Source: NORP240 sp965222175 (lineage in GTDB: Bacteria > Pseudomonadota > Gammaproteobacteria > Pseudomonadales > Pseudohongiellaceae). From it: DNA of 64,000 bases. Location of the stretch: contig OZ244938.1 of NCBI GenBank assembly GCA_965222175.1, positions 496,001-560,000 on the forward strand, written 5' to 3'. The position numbers and the translations under genes were made by a program. The notes below the pieces were generated by a model, which saw nothing but the letters and a program-made list of their open reading frames with translations, ran no database searches and had not been told where the DNA came from. This document shows, in pieces, positions 16,610-24,207 of the stretch. The number at the start of each line of letters is the position of its first letter. Positions within the stretch are counted from its first letter, which is position 1.

Positions 16610-16945
16610 ATGAAAATTATTTATGTTCTAGCAACAGCTGTCGTTTTCTTTTTTGGAGCCAGTACGGGCTATTTCTTTAATCTTCATACAAGTAGATTGT
16701 ATTCCTTGAAAGAGTTTGCAGAAAACACAGTTGAAAAGCGCGAGACCGATATAAAGACATTCGCGACTCTCCTAGTAGCCTCCGAAACCGTAGACTACGA
16801 AACGTTTATTGATTCTGCGAACAGGCAAAATATCAACCACCGATCTGAAGATCATAATGGCTTTAGCTATGTGTATTTGAGGGGATTGATTATCAAATTT
16901 TCCCCCGAAGGTATGCTGGCAGAAGTCATGATCAATTCATTGTAG
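16610..16945 (+). CDS. Hypothetical membrane-anchored protein
   Basis: A 111-residue protein from the ATG at 16610; an ATG-less GTG start nine bases earlier is possible. A single N-terminal hydrophobic helix (IIYVLATAVVFFFGASTGYFF) anchors it, and the remaining ~80 residues are hydrophilic and probably periplasmic. No family is recognised. It is alone between array repeats. Confidence 0.6.
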   Translation: MKIIYVLATAVVFFFGASTGYFFNLHTSRLYSLKEFAENTVEKRETDIKTFATLLVASETVDYETFIDSANRQNINHRSEDHNGFSYVYLRGLIIKFSPEGMLAEVMINSL

Positions 16946-16959
16946 AATCTAGATGGGCT

Positions 16960-17083
16960 GAATGACCGCTAGGAAGCCGATTTCGGTAATTGCGACAGCC
17001 TAAGGCAACTTCCGCTATCATGAAAGCCAGCCTTTAAGGGTGGCCCGGAGACCGATAGCAAATAAACCCGAAGCGGAATTCGT
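16960..17083 (+). repeat. Array repeat, family B (B4)
   Basis: TGACCGCTAGGAAGCCGATT, TCGGTAATTGCGACAGCC, ACTTCCGCTATCATG, AAGGGTGGCCCGGAGACCG and AGCAAATAAACCCGAAGCGG. It is the closest relative of B1 and B2, ending 14 bases before the next gene's start. Confidence 0.75.
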
Positions 17084-17096
17084 GGATTCATTTTCA

Positions 17097-17540
17097 ATGA
17101 AACCAAATATGAAAATCGAGGAATGCTGTAACGACGACGGGGAATTACTCGCTAACTTGCGAGCTCTAGCGATGCGAGAGAGCTTGGAGGCTGTTGGTCG
17201 CTATGATCCAGTGCGAGTAAGAGAGAGGTTTCTTTCTACATTTCAGCCTGGTATTACTAAGAAAGTTCTATGCGGCCAAGAATTAGTTGGATTTTTTGTG
17301 GTTCTGGAAAAGGCCGATCATTTATATCTGGATCACCTTTACATTGCTCCAAAACGTCAAGGTCAAGGATTTGGTTCCACAATATTGGGCTCTGTTATTC
17401 GCGAAGCGAAAGCAAGAGGTTTAGCAGTTCGTTTGGGAGCTCTCAAGCTGAGTAGATCCAATAAATTTTATATAGCTCACGGCTTTTCTAAAACTCATGA
17501 AGAGGAATTCGATAACTATTATGAGTTAAAAGTTAGCTAG
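17097..17540 (+). CDS. GNAT-family N-acetyltransferase
   Basis: About 147 residues from the ATG at 17097 (an alternative ATG follows at 17109). The frame extends upstream into repeat B4 but lacks a better start. The acetyl-CoA motif is APKRQGQGFGSTIL, preceded by LYLDHLYI (beta-4) and followed by AVRLGALKLSRSNKFYIAHGF. A soluble enzyme of unknown substrate. Leaderless or very short leader: the repeat ends 14 bases before the ATG. Confidence 0.87.
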   Translation: MKPNMKIEECCNDDGELLANLRALAMRESLEAVGRYDPVRVRERFLSTFQPGITKKVLCGQELVGFFVVLEKADHLYLDHLYIAPKRQGQGFGSTILGSVIREAKARGLAVRLGALKLSRSNKFYIAHGFSKTHEEEFDNYYELKVS

Positions 17541-17716
17541 CAGCTTATTCCTCCAACAATTAGAACGTCAATGCGTTTCGGAAAACCTCGAAACGCTACT
17601 TCAGCTATGATCCTAAATCAGCAATTTCATAGCTCTGGAACATCCAACCTGTTTAGAATTGGAATTGCTTAAAAAAGTCGCTAATTGGTAGTTCTCAATT
17701 GAGAAGAACGTTAGAT
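17541..17716. other. Spacer between two GNAT genes
   Basis: No gene seen. GCGTTTCGGAAAACCTCGAAACGC at about 17571-17594 can form a strong stem (GCGTTTCG / CGAAACGC) and, preceded by CCAACAATTAGAACGTCAA, may be either a terminator-like hairpin or a degraded attC. Confidence 0.4.
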
Positions 17717-18121
17717 ATGAACATCAGGCCGTTTCAAGATTCAGACTGCTCGGATATAGTTGAAATCCTAAAACTCAACGATCAATATCAGTTCCCGAAT
17801 ATCGAAGGTCCGGAAGCAATGAAGAGGTTTTCTCGATGTGGCGCGACTATTTTCTTAATTGCCGAAATAGATGATAAAGTTCTAGGTTTGATTCGCTCAG
17901 TATATGACGGGTCTCGGGCTTTTATACATTTGCTATCGGTTCACCCTGAAGTGCAAAGATCCGGAATTGGACAAGCCTTATTGGCTGCCGTGGAAGAAGA
18001 ACTAGATTCACTAGGCGCTCCAGGAGCAGCCGTCACAGTCAGCGACGCAAACTCAGTATTTTGGGAAAAAATGGGCTATGGGAGACTTCCAGTTCATGTC
18101 AGACTTAAGCCCTCTTGGTAA
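17717..18121 (+). CDS. GNAT-family N-acetyltransferase
   Basis: About 134 residues from the ATG at 17717 (an in-frame TTG lies at 17699). Motif A is VHPEVQRSGIGQALL with the RxGxG acetyl-CoA loop; the C-terminal SVFWEKMGYGRL matches motif B. It resembles RimI/YpeA-type small acetyltransferases in size and layout. A truncated repeat (GTCCGCTATGAAGCCG) starts about 30 bases after the stop. Confidence 0.87.
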   Translation: MNIRPFQDSDCSDIVEILKLNDQYQFPNIEGPEAMKRFSRCGATIFLIAEIDDKVLGLIRSVYDGSRAFIHLLSVHPEVQRSGIGQALLAAVEEELDSLGAPGAAVTVSDANSVFWEKMGYGRLPVHVRLKPSW

Positions 18122-18150
18122 GGCTATGATGATACAGAGCAATAGTCATT

Positions 18151-18200
18151 CCTAAGTCCGCTATGAAGCCGAAAGCCGCCTTTAAAATAATTGGTCTTCC
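18151..18200 (+). repeat. Degenerate array repeat
   Basis: AAGTCCGCTATGAAGCCGAA followed by GCCGCCTTTAAAATAATTGG. The opening block is exact for the families, but the TAAACCC end is eroded. Confidence 0.5.
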
Positions 18201-18256
18201 TCAGCTGATAAACTTTTGATTAATAAACCTTCACTGAGCATATAGATAAAATTGAA

Positions 18257-18676
18257 ATGAGCAATGTAGTGCAAGTCGGTGTCGGCGTATTCATTATCAG
18301 GAATGATAAAGTTCTGTTAGGAGAGAGAATTGGGGCACATGGTGCCGGAACATGGGCGCTCCCCGGAGGGAAATTGGAGATGGGGGAAAGCATAGAAAAT
18401 TGTGCGCGGCGCGAAGTCTTTGAGGAAACCGGACTTGAACTGACATCGATAAAAAAGTATGGATTTACTAATGACATTTTTGAAGATGAAAGGATGCACT
18501 GTGTAACCCTTTATGTGACAGCTTTATGCCATAAGGGGGAGGCAGAAAATAGAGAGCCGGGTTATTGTAAGCAATGGAAATGGTTTGATTTCAATAATCT
18601 TCCCCAACCACTATTTTTACCTTTAAATAATTTGCTCAATAAGGAAGCAGTATTTCAGTTTGGAAATTTAAATTGA
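18257..18676 (+). CDS. NUDIX hydrolase (MutT / NUDT15-like)
   Basis: A 139-residue protein with a complete Nudix box: GGKLEMGES, then the REVFEETGLE core, at about residues 34-56. VQVGVGVFIIRNDKVLLGER at the N-terminus and the W-x-W-F-D segment (QWKWFDFNNLP) are typical of nucleotide-pool hydrolases of the MutT/NUDT15 kind. It would hydrolyse a nucleoside triphosphate or similar diphosphate-linked substrate in the cytoplasm. NUDIX genes are common integron-cassette cargo. It has no operon partner. Confidence 0.9.
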   Translation: MSNVVQVGVGVFIIRNDKVLLGERIGAHGAGTWALPGGKLEMGESIENCARREVFEETGLELTSIKKYGFTNDIFEDERMHCVTLYVTALCHKGEAENREPGYCKQWKWFDFNNLPQPLFLPLNNLLNKEAVFQFGNLN

Positions 18677-18785
18677 GTAGCAGCTATTGGCCGCAATCAC
18701 AAAATACTCCAGTATATGTGAGCTTGCTCATGTGCCGAAATATGTGGTTTTCCGCGATAACAATTTGCTTCGAGCTTAATTGACC

Positions 18786-19208
18786 ATGCAAAGTGATTGC
18801 ATTTTTTGTAGGATTATCAGTGGCTCCGAGCAAGCACGGGTAATTTACGAGGACGCAAGATCAATCGCATTCTTCCCAAGAACACTCTACTCGAAAGGAC
18901 ATACGTTAATTCTGCCGAAGGAACATTATTCAGACATTTTTGATATGCCTGGTGAGATAGCATCCTCATTGATGAAAACTTCAAAAAAACTAAGCGAAAA
19001 GTATCGAAGGATTTTGGGCTGCGAAGGAGTCAATTTAATGAATGCAAGCGGGGCTGCAGCACAACAGTCCGTTTTCCATTTCCACTTCCACTTGATGCCA
19101 AGATTTATCGATGATGGCATTAATACATGGCCTGGGTTAGATCCGTGGGAAGGAGATATAGACGGTCTTGAAAAATTGTTGAGAACAAACACATTACAAG
19201 CGAATTAA
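18786..19208 (+). CDS. HIT-family hydrolase (histidine triad)
   Basis: About 140 residues from the ATG at 18786; a TTG lies six bases earlier. An N-terminal CIFCRIISG, the YEDARSIAFFP strand, the GHTLILPKEHY segment and the catalytic HFHFHLMPRF triad are all present. HIT proteins of this branch are nucleotide phosphoramidases or Ap4A-type hydrolases. All three catalytic His are intact. The gene ends about 10 bases before an IS110-type element. Confidence 0.9.
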   Translation: MQSDCIFCRIISGSEQARVIYEDARSIAFFPRTLYSKGHTLILPKEHYSDIFDMPGEIASSLMKTSKKLSEKYRRILGCEGVNLMNASGAAAQQSVFHFHFHLMPRFIDDGINTWPGLDPWEGDIDGLEKLLRTNTLQAN

Positions 19209-19212
19209 TGTC

Positions 19213-19469
19213 GGTATATGGACTCCTCCTTTTTTACAACACTCTGATTGACGAAGGGTAGGCTCGACAGCATACGTATATCCGGCCTCTAAGGTGGCAC
19301 ACGTTGGTGCCGGGCCATAATGGGCTATTCGCGCGTTGGTTCCCAATTGCTTTGCCGCACTTTAAGTGCTCGGACATTAACGGATTCTACCAACGCCGGT
19401 TCGACCAGTACTCCATCATTCAGCTTGCGTCGTAAAACAGGTTTTCCTATTCAGTTTATCTGTTTGTGT
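19213..19469 (-). ncRNA. Non-coding end of IS110/IS1111 element, possible bridge RNA region
   Basis: About 255 bases without a gene between the left terminus and the transposase stop. It contains a hairpin GGCAC-loop-GTGCC at about 19296 and a GCACTTTAAGTGC palindrome at about 19357. IS110-family elements encode a structured bridge RNA in their non-coding end that recognises target and donor DNA. The RNA itself and its loops are inferred, not shown. Confidence 0.4.
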
Positions 19470-20501
19470 TTAGCGTGAAGCTAAAGCTGGATCATAATCA
19501 GTTTCTTTGACGATCATCGCCCAAGCCATCCTCGCCGTCTTGTTAGCCAGGGCGACAGCCGCCACATTGATGTGACTACGCTGGGCCAGTTCAGTCATCC
19601 AGCGACTGAAACGATCCTCCTAATTTTTAGCATGAGAAACAACAGAACGAGCACCGTGTACCAGTAAGCAGCGCAAATACACGTCACCCCGTTTGCTGAT
19701 CCCCTGCAGCCTTTCCTTTCCGCCGGAGCTGTATTGTTTGGGTGTTAATCCAAGTGCAGCTGCCATTTGCCTGCCGCGGCTAAACTGCCTGCCAGATCCC
19801 ACCGAGGCAATCATGGCGGTAGCTATTAGTGGTCCTACACCACGAAGCTGCTGCAGTCGCCGAGCTACAGGGTGGGTTCTAGCAATGTCTTCTACCTCAT
19901 CATTTACTTCGGCTATGCGCTTATCCAGTTGTACCAGGTCATCCCACAGGCCTTTTAACAACCAACGAAAGGCATTGGACAAACCATTTTCCGCATCCTC
20001 CAGCCAATCAGGTATTGCACGCCGTAACGCATGCATTTGCCTGGGTGCAACCAGGCCGTACTCTGAGAGCAAGCCCCGAATCTGATTGCCTTTAGCGGTA
20101 CGGTGGGATTTCAGCTCATACAGAACACGGTGTAGGGCTTGCAGATCCTGTTGTTCTGTAGTCTTGGCCTGGACGAAGCGCATGTGGGGACGACTCATGG
20201 CCTCGCAGATGGCCTCAGCATCATTGGCGTCATTTTTGTTGCTTTTCACAAAGGGCTTGACGAATTGGGGGGCAATAATCTTGACCTGGTAGCCTTTACT
20301 CATCAGTAATCTGGCCCAGTGATGTGCACCCGTACAGGCTTCCATGCCGATCTCGCAGTCAGGCTCAGTTTCTTTGAGTAAGACCTTCAACCAATTCTTC
20401 CGGCTGAGTTTGCGCTTCCAGACCAATTTGCCTGATCGGTCAACACCGTGCAGTTGAAATACGTTTTTTGCCAAATCAACACCGACTCGGGTAATCTTCA
20501 T
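19470..20501 (-). pseudogene. IS110-family transposase with in-frame amber stop
   Basis: The DEDD-type recombinase starts at the ATG at 20501 behind AAGGAGG. VGVDLAKNVFQLHG gives the first catalytic Asp, EACTGAHHW the Glu, and KNDANDAEAI the Asp pair. The C-terminal transposase_20 part has LRGVGPLIATAMIA and the Ser region GKERLQGISKRGD. A TAG at 19620-19622 ends the frame after SHAKN, yet the same frame continues for 49 codons (EDRFSRWMTELAQ and on) to a TAA at 19470. The stop removes the conserved C-terminal tail, so this copy is probably inactive or needs suppression. Confidence 0.85.
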
Positions 20502-20590
20502 AACGGGCTCCTCCTTATTTCCATTGACTGTTACTATCAAATATCAGTCTTAGCACATTGATGCCGATTGGGTAAGGAGGAGTCCATACC

Positions 20591-20656
20591 ATTGCTTTGA
20601 AGCCGGGAGATGACGTAGGATCTTAGGAATTGAGCGGCAGCTTCTAAGCCCCTAAG
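20591..20656 (+). repeat. Array repeat, family C (C2)
   Basis: ATTGCTTTGAAGCCGGGAGA, TGACGTAGGATCTTAGGAAT and GAGCGGCAGCTTCTAAGCC. The copy begins exactly at the right end of the IS110-type element. Confidence 0.65.
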
Positions 20657-20767
20657 CAATCAAATTAATATGATGGAGCAGTATGGTAGATATAATGTAC
20701 CTAATAGACAAGGAGCTTGTTATGCAAAGGTTTTGCATCTCGAGGAGATGAGGAGATATTGAATTTT

Positions 20768-21250
20768 GTGGATAAATTGTACTTAGATACGTGCGTAATT
20801 AGTGGTATCGCCAAAAGCGATATTTCTGATCTGGAGTTGAATGCATTAACTGATCTTTTAAATGATTTCAGGCTCAATAAAGTTGACATGGTAACGTCTC
20901 AAATAGCAAAGAAAGAAATTGAAAAAATTCCGGAGCAATATCGGGCTCTACACAGCGAGACTTACAATGCTCTTACTGAAATACCGTTGTCTAGTTCAAC
21001 GTTTTCGCCATTACTAGGACCCTTCGGAGGCCCTTTCGACAGAAATCGACTACCTGTAAAGGAGTTAAGAGAGCTGAAATCGTTGCTAAAAGATAGAGAC
21101 GATGCAAAACATATATATCAAGCTTTCAGGAATAATGTTAACTACTTCCTGACAGTCGACGCCAGTACGATTTTAAACAAGGCTAAGGAGATATCCGGGA
21201 ATTGTGGTGTTTCAGTAATTTTGCCAAGTGAATACAAAAGTAGTAGATAA
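20768..21250 (+). CDS. PIN-domain protein
   Basis: About 160 residues from the GTG at 20768, which follows a purine-rich GAGGAGATGAGGAGA tract; an upstream TTG in frame (20717) is possible. PIN features are LYLDTCVISGI (first Asp), TSQIAKKEIEKIP (Glu), DRDDAKHIYQAF (second Asp) and FLTVDASTIL (last acidic position). The fold is that of a Mg-dependent RNase. Most PIN proteins are VapC toxins with an upstream antitoxin, but none is seen here, so a solitary cassette-borne PIN protein is the better description. An attC site follows the stop directly. Confidence 0.8.
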   Translation: MDKLYLDTCVISGIAKSDISDLELNALTDLLNDFRLNKVDMVTSQIAKKEIEKIPEQYRALHSETYNALTEIPLSSSTFSPLLGPFGGPFDRNRLPVKELRELKSLLKDRDDAKHIYQAFRNNVNYFLTVDASTILNKAKEISGNCGVSVILPSEYKSSR

Positions 21251-21251
21251 A

Positions 21252-21316
21252 TGCCTAACAAGGCAAATGCAGCCGTACGTGGCTAAAGCCACGCCGATGA
21301 TTTGTGCGTTAAATAT
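21252..21316 (+). repeat. Integron attC recombination site (attC-d)
   Basis: A short, canonical site. The R'' core GCCTAAC (21253-21259) fits RYYYAAC and the R' core GTTAAAT (21308-21314) fits GTTRRRY. GTGGC-TAAA-GCCAC forms the central stem, and GGCAAATGCA with TGATTTGTGC makes the L arms. It is the best-matching attC in the window. Confidence 0.88.
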
Positions 21317-21352
21317 TACTCTTGAAGGCCGCTATGAGGCCGTTACCAGAAT

Positions 21353-21721
21353 GTGAAGATTAATGTGAAAGCAACTTGCCATTGTGGAGCAATCGAGATT
21401 TCAGTTAACGAGTTACCGGATAAGCTGGTCCAATGCACATGCTCAATTTGCAGGAGGTATGGTGCCTTGTGGGGATATTATACAAGAGCTGAAGCCCTCG
21501 TTGGCTATGATCCTAATGAAGTTACTCGATATGTGTGGGGTGATCGGGTGATTGAATTCATTCACTGCAATACTTGTGGTTGCATTACACACTATGAAGG
21601 CATAGAAAAAACTGAGAACGAAAGGCTTGCTGTGAATTTCAGAATGTTTCCATCAACTGTATATGCAGATCTCCTCATACGAACTTTTGACGGGCCAGAC
21701 ACGTGGGAATACATTGACTAG
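21353..21721 (+). CDS. GFA-family zinc protein (glutathione-dependent formaldehyde-activating fold)
   Basis: A 122-residue protein starting at a GTG. Zinc ligands CHCG (about residues 9-12), CTCSIC (about 28-33) and CNTCGC (about 64-69) follow the GFA/CENP-V pattern. Real Gfa enzymes have been questioned as formaldehyde-activating, so only a zinc-binding GFA-fold role can be claimed. It begins about 37 bases after attC-d and is followed by repeat A4. Confidence 0.85.
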   Translation: MKINVKATCHCGAIEISVNELPDKLVQCTCSICRRYGALWGYYTRAEALVGYDPNEVTRYVWGDRVIEFIHCNTCGCITHYEGIEKTENERLAVNFRMFPSTVYADLLIRTFDGPDTWEYID

Positions 21722-21758
21722 AAATTTGGAACCGAATAGAAATAAATGGGCTAGAATA

Positions 21759-21822
21759 TGTCCGCTTTGAAGAGGCCGGCAGCAGTCATTCCCAGAGTTT
21801 GGATCTAGGTCGTCTAATAAAC
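21759..21822 (+). repeat. Array repeat, family A (A4)
   Basis: ATGTCCGCTTTGAAGAGGCC, GGCAGCAGTCATTCCCAG, GGATCTAGGTCGTC and TAATAAACTG. Changes against A2 (for example GCCGTTCC to GTCATTCC) are scattered. Confidence 0.7.
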
Positions 21823-21853
21823 TGTGGAACCCAATGTACATATGGGAATGTGA

Positions 21854-22267
21854 GTGAAAATTACTTTAATCATTCTGGTTTTTTTAGTGGGTTGTACGAG
21901 CCGCAGCGTAAACACTAATCTGATCAAATCTGTAGGAAAATTTTCGGAGGAAACTGTCACGCTCGAGTCTCTACTGAATAATTGGCGATTGTATGAAGGC
22001 TCTCCTGTTTTGCTCAGGGTGTTCGTTCGAGTGGGGTTTGACGGGGCTCACGTAGTATGCGAGGGTTTAAACAGTGACAGCAGGAAAAATGCTAGCTACG
22101 CTATCCTATTGAATAGTAGATATTGTTTTGAACTTAGTGATCGAAGGGATTACAGGGAAGGGTGGGCAATAGTCTCAGGGATATTCAAAAAAGCAGATAA
22201 CCCATTTATTGTCATTCCGGGTGTCTATGAAAGCGAATTACTGGATTCTAATATTAGATTTGAATAA
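21854..22267 (+). CDS. Hypothetical lipoprotein
   Basis: A 137-residue protein starting at GTG 21854 (GAATGTGAGTG context). A short hydrophobic N-terminus ends in the lipobox FLVGC. The mature part has VLLRVFVRVGFDGAHVVCEG and GWAIVSGIFKK strands, giving an OB-fold-like look, and two Cys that may pair. No family is recognised. It lies alone between repeats A4 and A5. Confidence 0.7.
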   Translation: MKITLIILVFLVGCTSRSVNTNLIKSVGKFSEETVTLESLLNNWRLYEGSPVLLRVFVRVGFDGAHVVCEGLNSDSRKNASYAILLNSRYCFELSDRRDYREGWAIVSGIFKKADNPFIVIPGVYESELLDSNIRFE

Positions 22268-22324
22268 ACAGTCAATATAATACGTTACTGAGTTGTGCCA
22301 GTAGTGCCTATTACCGAAAATAGT

Positions 22325-22391
22325 AACTTCCGCTAAGAGGATGGCAGCGGTCGTTACAGGAAGCTGGAGATAGGTCGCCTTTTAAACCTGT
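22325..22391 (+). repeat. Array repeat, family A (A5)
   Basis: ACTTCCGCTAAGAGGATGGC, AGCGGTCGTTACAGGAAGC, GGAGATAGGTCGCC and TTTTAAACCTG. The TCCGCT opening and GGTCGCC end are kept; the final AATAAACCC has become TTTAAACCT. Confidence 0.65.
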
Positions 22392-22410
22392 TACAGCCTC
22401 GCTGCAGATT

Positions 22411-22656
22411 ATGGTCACGTGCTCTAAATCAGACGGGCAAAAAGAAAACGCACCCCCGGATGAGCAATATTCAATCACCAATTTACACTGGGTATTTGTG
22501 GGCGATGAAAGTGCAACTTGTTTATATTCCTTTAATTGGCAAGGTCTAATTAATGGTCAAACTGTCTCAGGTTCTGGCTGAGGCACGTCAGTACTCGTAT
22601 ATACAAATGGTAACTGGCAAATTTTAGCTGAACACCTTGGCCCAAATGCCACATAA
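22411..22656 (+). pseudogene. SnoaL/DUF4440-like cassette gene fragment with in-frame TGA
   Basis: An ATG at 22411 opens 56 codons ending at a TGA (22579-22581); the same frame continues for 24 more codons to a TAA at 22654-22656 that overlaps the attC core. The text after the stop (GTSVLVYTNGNWQILAEHL) is the end of a SnoaL-like/NTF2-like domain, in which an Arg normally fills the stop position (GRGTSV). A CGA to TGA change explains it. The N-terminal half of the fold is also missing, so this is a remnant. Confidence 0.6.
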
Positions 22657-22736
22657 CAAGTTGCTCAAATACGTTCCGATCGCAAAAAGAGGGCCTCAGC
22701 GGACAGCCTACGCGCAGCTTCGGCTGTTGTTTAACT
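22649..22736 (+). repeat. Integron attC recombination site, right core degraded (attC-e)
   Basis: CACATAACAAGTTGCTCAAA opens the site like attC-c, and GGCTGTTGTTTAACTTTTGC closes it. CGCAGCTTCGGCTG and similar short arms can pair. The right core reads GTTTAAC rather than GTTRRRY, so the site may be partly decayed. It overlaps the stop of the SnoaL-like fragment. Confidence 0.65.
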
Positions 22737-22805
22737 TTTGCTCTGGCTAATCTGCTTTATACGGTATAGTTTGCTAAATTTTTAATAGATCAGATGGGGA
22801 GGCGT

Positions 22806-24134
22806 ATGGATACAAAATACTATAAACGATTAGCGGTTCTTTCCTTCGTCTTGCTTTTTACAGCGTGTGTAGGTTCAGGGCCTGTCAAAACTGAAGCTCG
22901 CGATACATTCACTCTTGTTGTAATTCCAGACACACAAAATGCTATCGATTTCACGCGCCAGAAAAATGAAGGGTTTGCCATAGACAGCAGTGATATTTTT
23001 ATTGCGCAAATGGAGCACATAGCAAGCCGAAGTATTGCCAACGGAGGGGATGTTGCATTCGTTGCTTCGGTGGGAGATGTGTGGCAGCACTCTACAAGCA
23101 ATGTAGATGACGAGCACTTTGCGCGAGGTGTTACTGCAATAGAAAATCCATTTCTAGCTGTTAATCTGCCTACTTATGAGGAAACATTGACTTTTGAAGT
23201 GCCCAAAGCGATTGAAGGGTATAAATTCATCAGTGACGCTGATATACCTTTCGGTGTTGCGCCCGGAAATCACGACTACGATGCAATCTGGGCGGCATCA
23301 GCTTTTCCTCCCAACCTCGAGAAGCCTACCTCTGAGCTTGAATCTACAACTGAAGATTTGGGCACACTTCATTTAGGTGGCCTGTCAAATTTTAGCCGGG
23401 CCTTCGGAAGCGATACTGATTTCTTTCGGGACAAAGAGTGGTATGTCGATGGATTCCGGGGCGGCGGTAACAGCGCGCAGATATTCAGTGCCGCCGGATT
23501 TCAATTCCTGCATTTTGCATTTGAAATGCACGCTGGTGATGATGTTCTGTCTTGGGCACAGCAGATTATAGATCGCTACCCGGGAGTCCCCGCTATAGTC
23601 ACTACCCACGATTATATGAATCGATTTGGCGAAAGAACTCATAGCGCAATACTGAACCTTGCAGCTGCTGATCCTGGCTTCAATAACACGTCACAACAAA
23701 TTTGGGATAAATTCATTAGCCGAAATGATCAGATATTTATGGTTCTTTGCGGACACAACTTAGGCCAAGCGCTTCGAGTAGACGCAAACGCTTTCGGCCA
23801 CAATGTTTATCAGATCATGGCTGATTATCAGGAGAGAGGGCAAGCAGGCGTCGATGGCGGGCAACCATTAAGGGAAAATGGTAACACCGTTGGCATTGGG
23901 GACGGTTGGTATAGAGAAATGCTATTCGATTTTTCGGACCAAGTACCGAAGATCATTGTGAAGACATACTCAAGCCACTATAACGCTTACTCAAGCGATC
24001 TGGAAACCTATGCCGAGTGGTATAAGCGTCAGGAACAACCTGAAATGACAGACGACGCGTTCTTTATGTCAGATGACTATGTGATTGAGCTCGATGACTT
24101 TTATAGAAGGTTTACCAGAAACAATTCAATCTAA
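22806..24134 (+). CDS. Metallophosphoesterase lipoprotein
   Basis: About 442 residues from the ATG at 22806 (an ATG at 22794 is in frame). The lipobox is FTAC. Calcineurin-like metal motifs are spread as PDTQ (first metal Asp), GDVWQH, APGNHDYD, VTTHDY and CGHNLGQ. The spacing includes a long insert between GDV and GNHD. It is predicted to be an exported, lipid-anchored phosphohydrolase, perhaps a phosphodiesterase or nucleotidase; the substrate is unknown. It follows attC-e by about 70 bases. Confidence 0.85.
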   Translation: MDTKYYKRLAVLSFVLLFTACVGSGPVKTEARDTFTLVVIPDTQNAIDFTRQKNEGFAIDSSDIFIAQMEHIASRSIANGGDVAFVASVGDVWQHSTSNVDDEHFARGVTAIENPFLAVNLPTYEETLTFEVPKAIEGYKFISDADIPFGVAPGNHDYDAIWAASAFPPNLEKPTSELESTTEDLGTLHLGGLSNFSRAFGSDTDFFRDKEWYVDGFRGGGNSAQIFSAAGFQFLHFAFEMHAGDDVLSWAQQIIDRYPGVPAIVTTHDYMNRFGERTHSAILNLAAADPGFNNTSQQIWDKFISRNDQIFMVLCGHNLGQALRVDANAFGHNVYQIMADYQERGQAGVDGGQPLRENGNTVGIGDGWYREMLFDFSDQVPKIIVKTYSSHYNAYSSDLETYAEWYKRQEQPEMTDDAFFMSDDYVIELDDFYRRFTRNNSI

Positions 24135-24207
24135 TGAAGGACTGCAGAACCTGGACACGCTTTACCACTATGCAACGGTCAGGTCATTGAGAGATAGGAA
24201 CTTCCTA

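Larger units (their letters stand above)
19213..20590 (-). mobile_element. IS110/IS1111-type insertion sequence
   Basis: About 1.38 kb bounded by a perfect 14-base inverted repeat, ATGGACTCCTCCTT (19218-19231) and AAGGAGGAGTCCAT (20574-20587). The transposase is on the minus strand with about 85 bases upstream and about 255 non-coding bases downstream. A long non-coding segment after the gene and subterminal inverted repeats are features of the IS1111 subgroup. On the right it abuts array repeat C2; the left flank TTAATGTC and the right flank GCTTTGAAGCC together resemble an uninterrupted repeat start. Confidence 0.75.

Noticed and set aside
1494..22581. Recoding of TGA as a sense codon
   Set aside because: Only two decayed cassette genes show in-frame TGA, while core genes (for example RES toxin, AbiEi, rnr) use TGA as normal stops.
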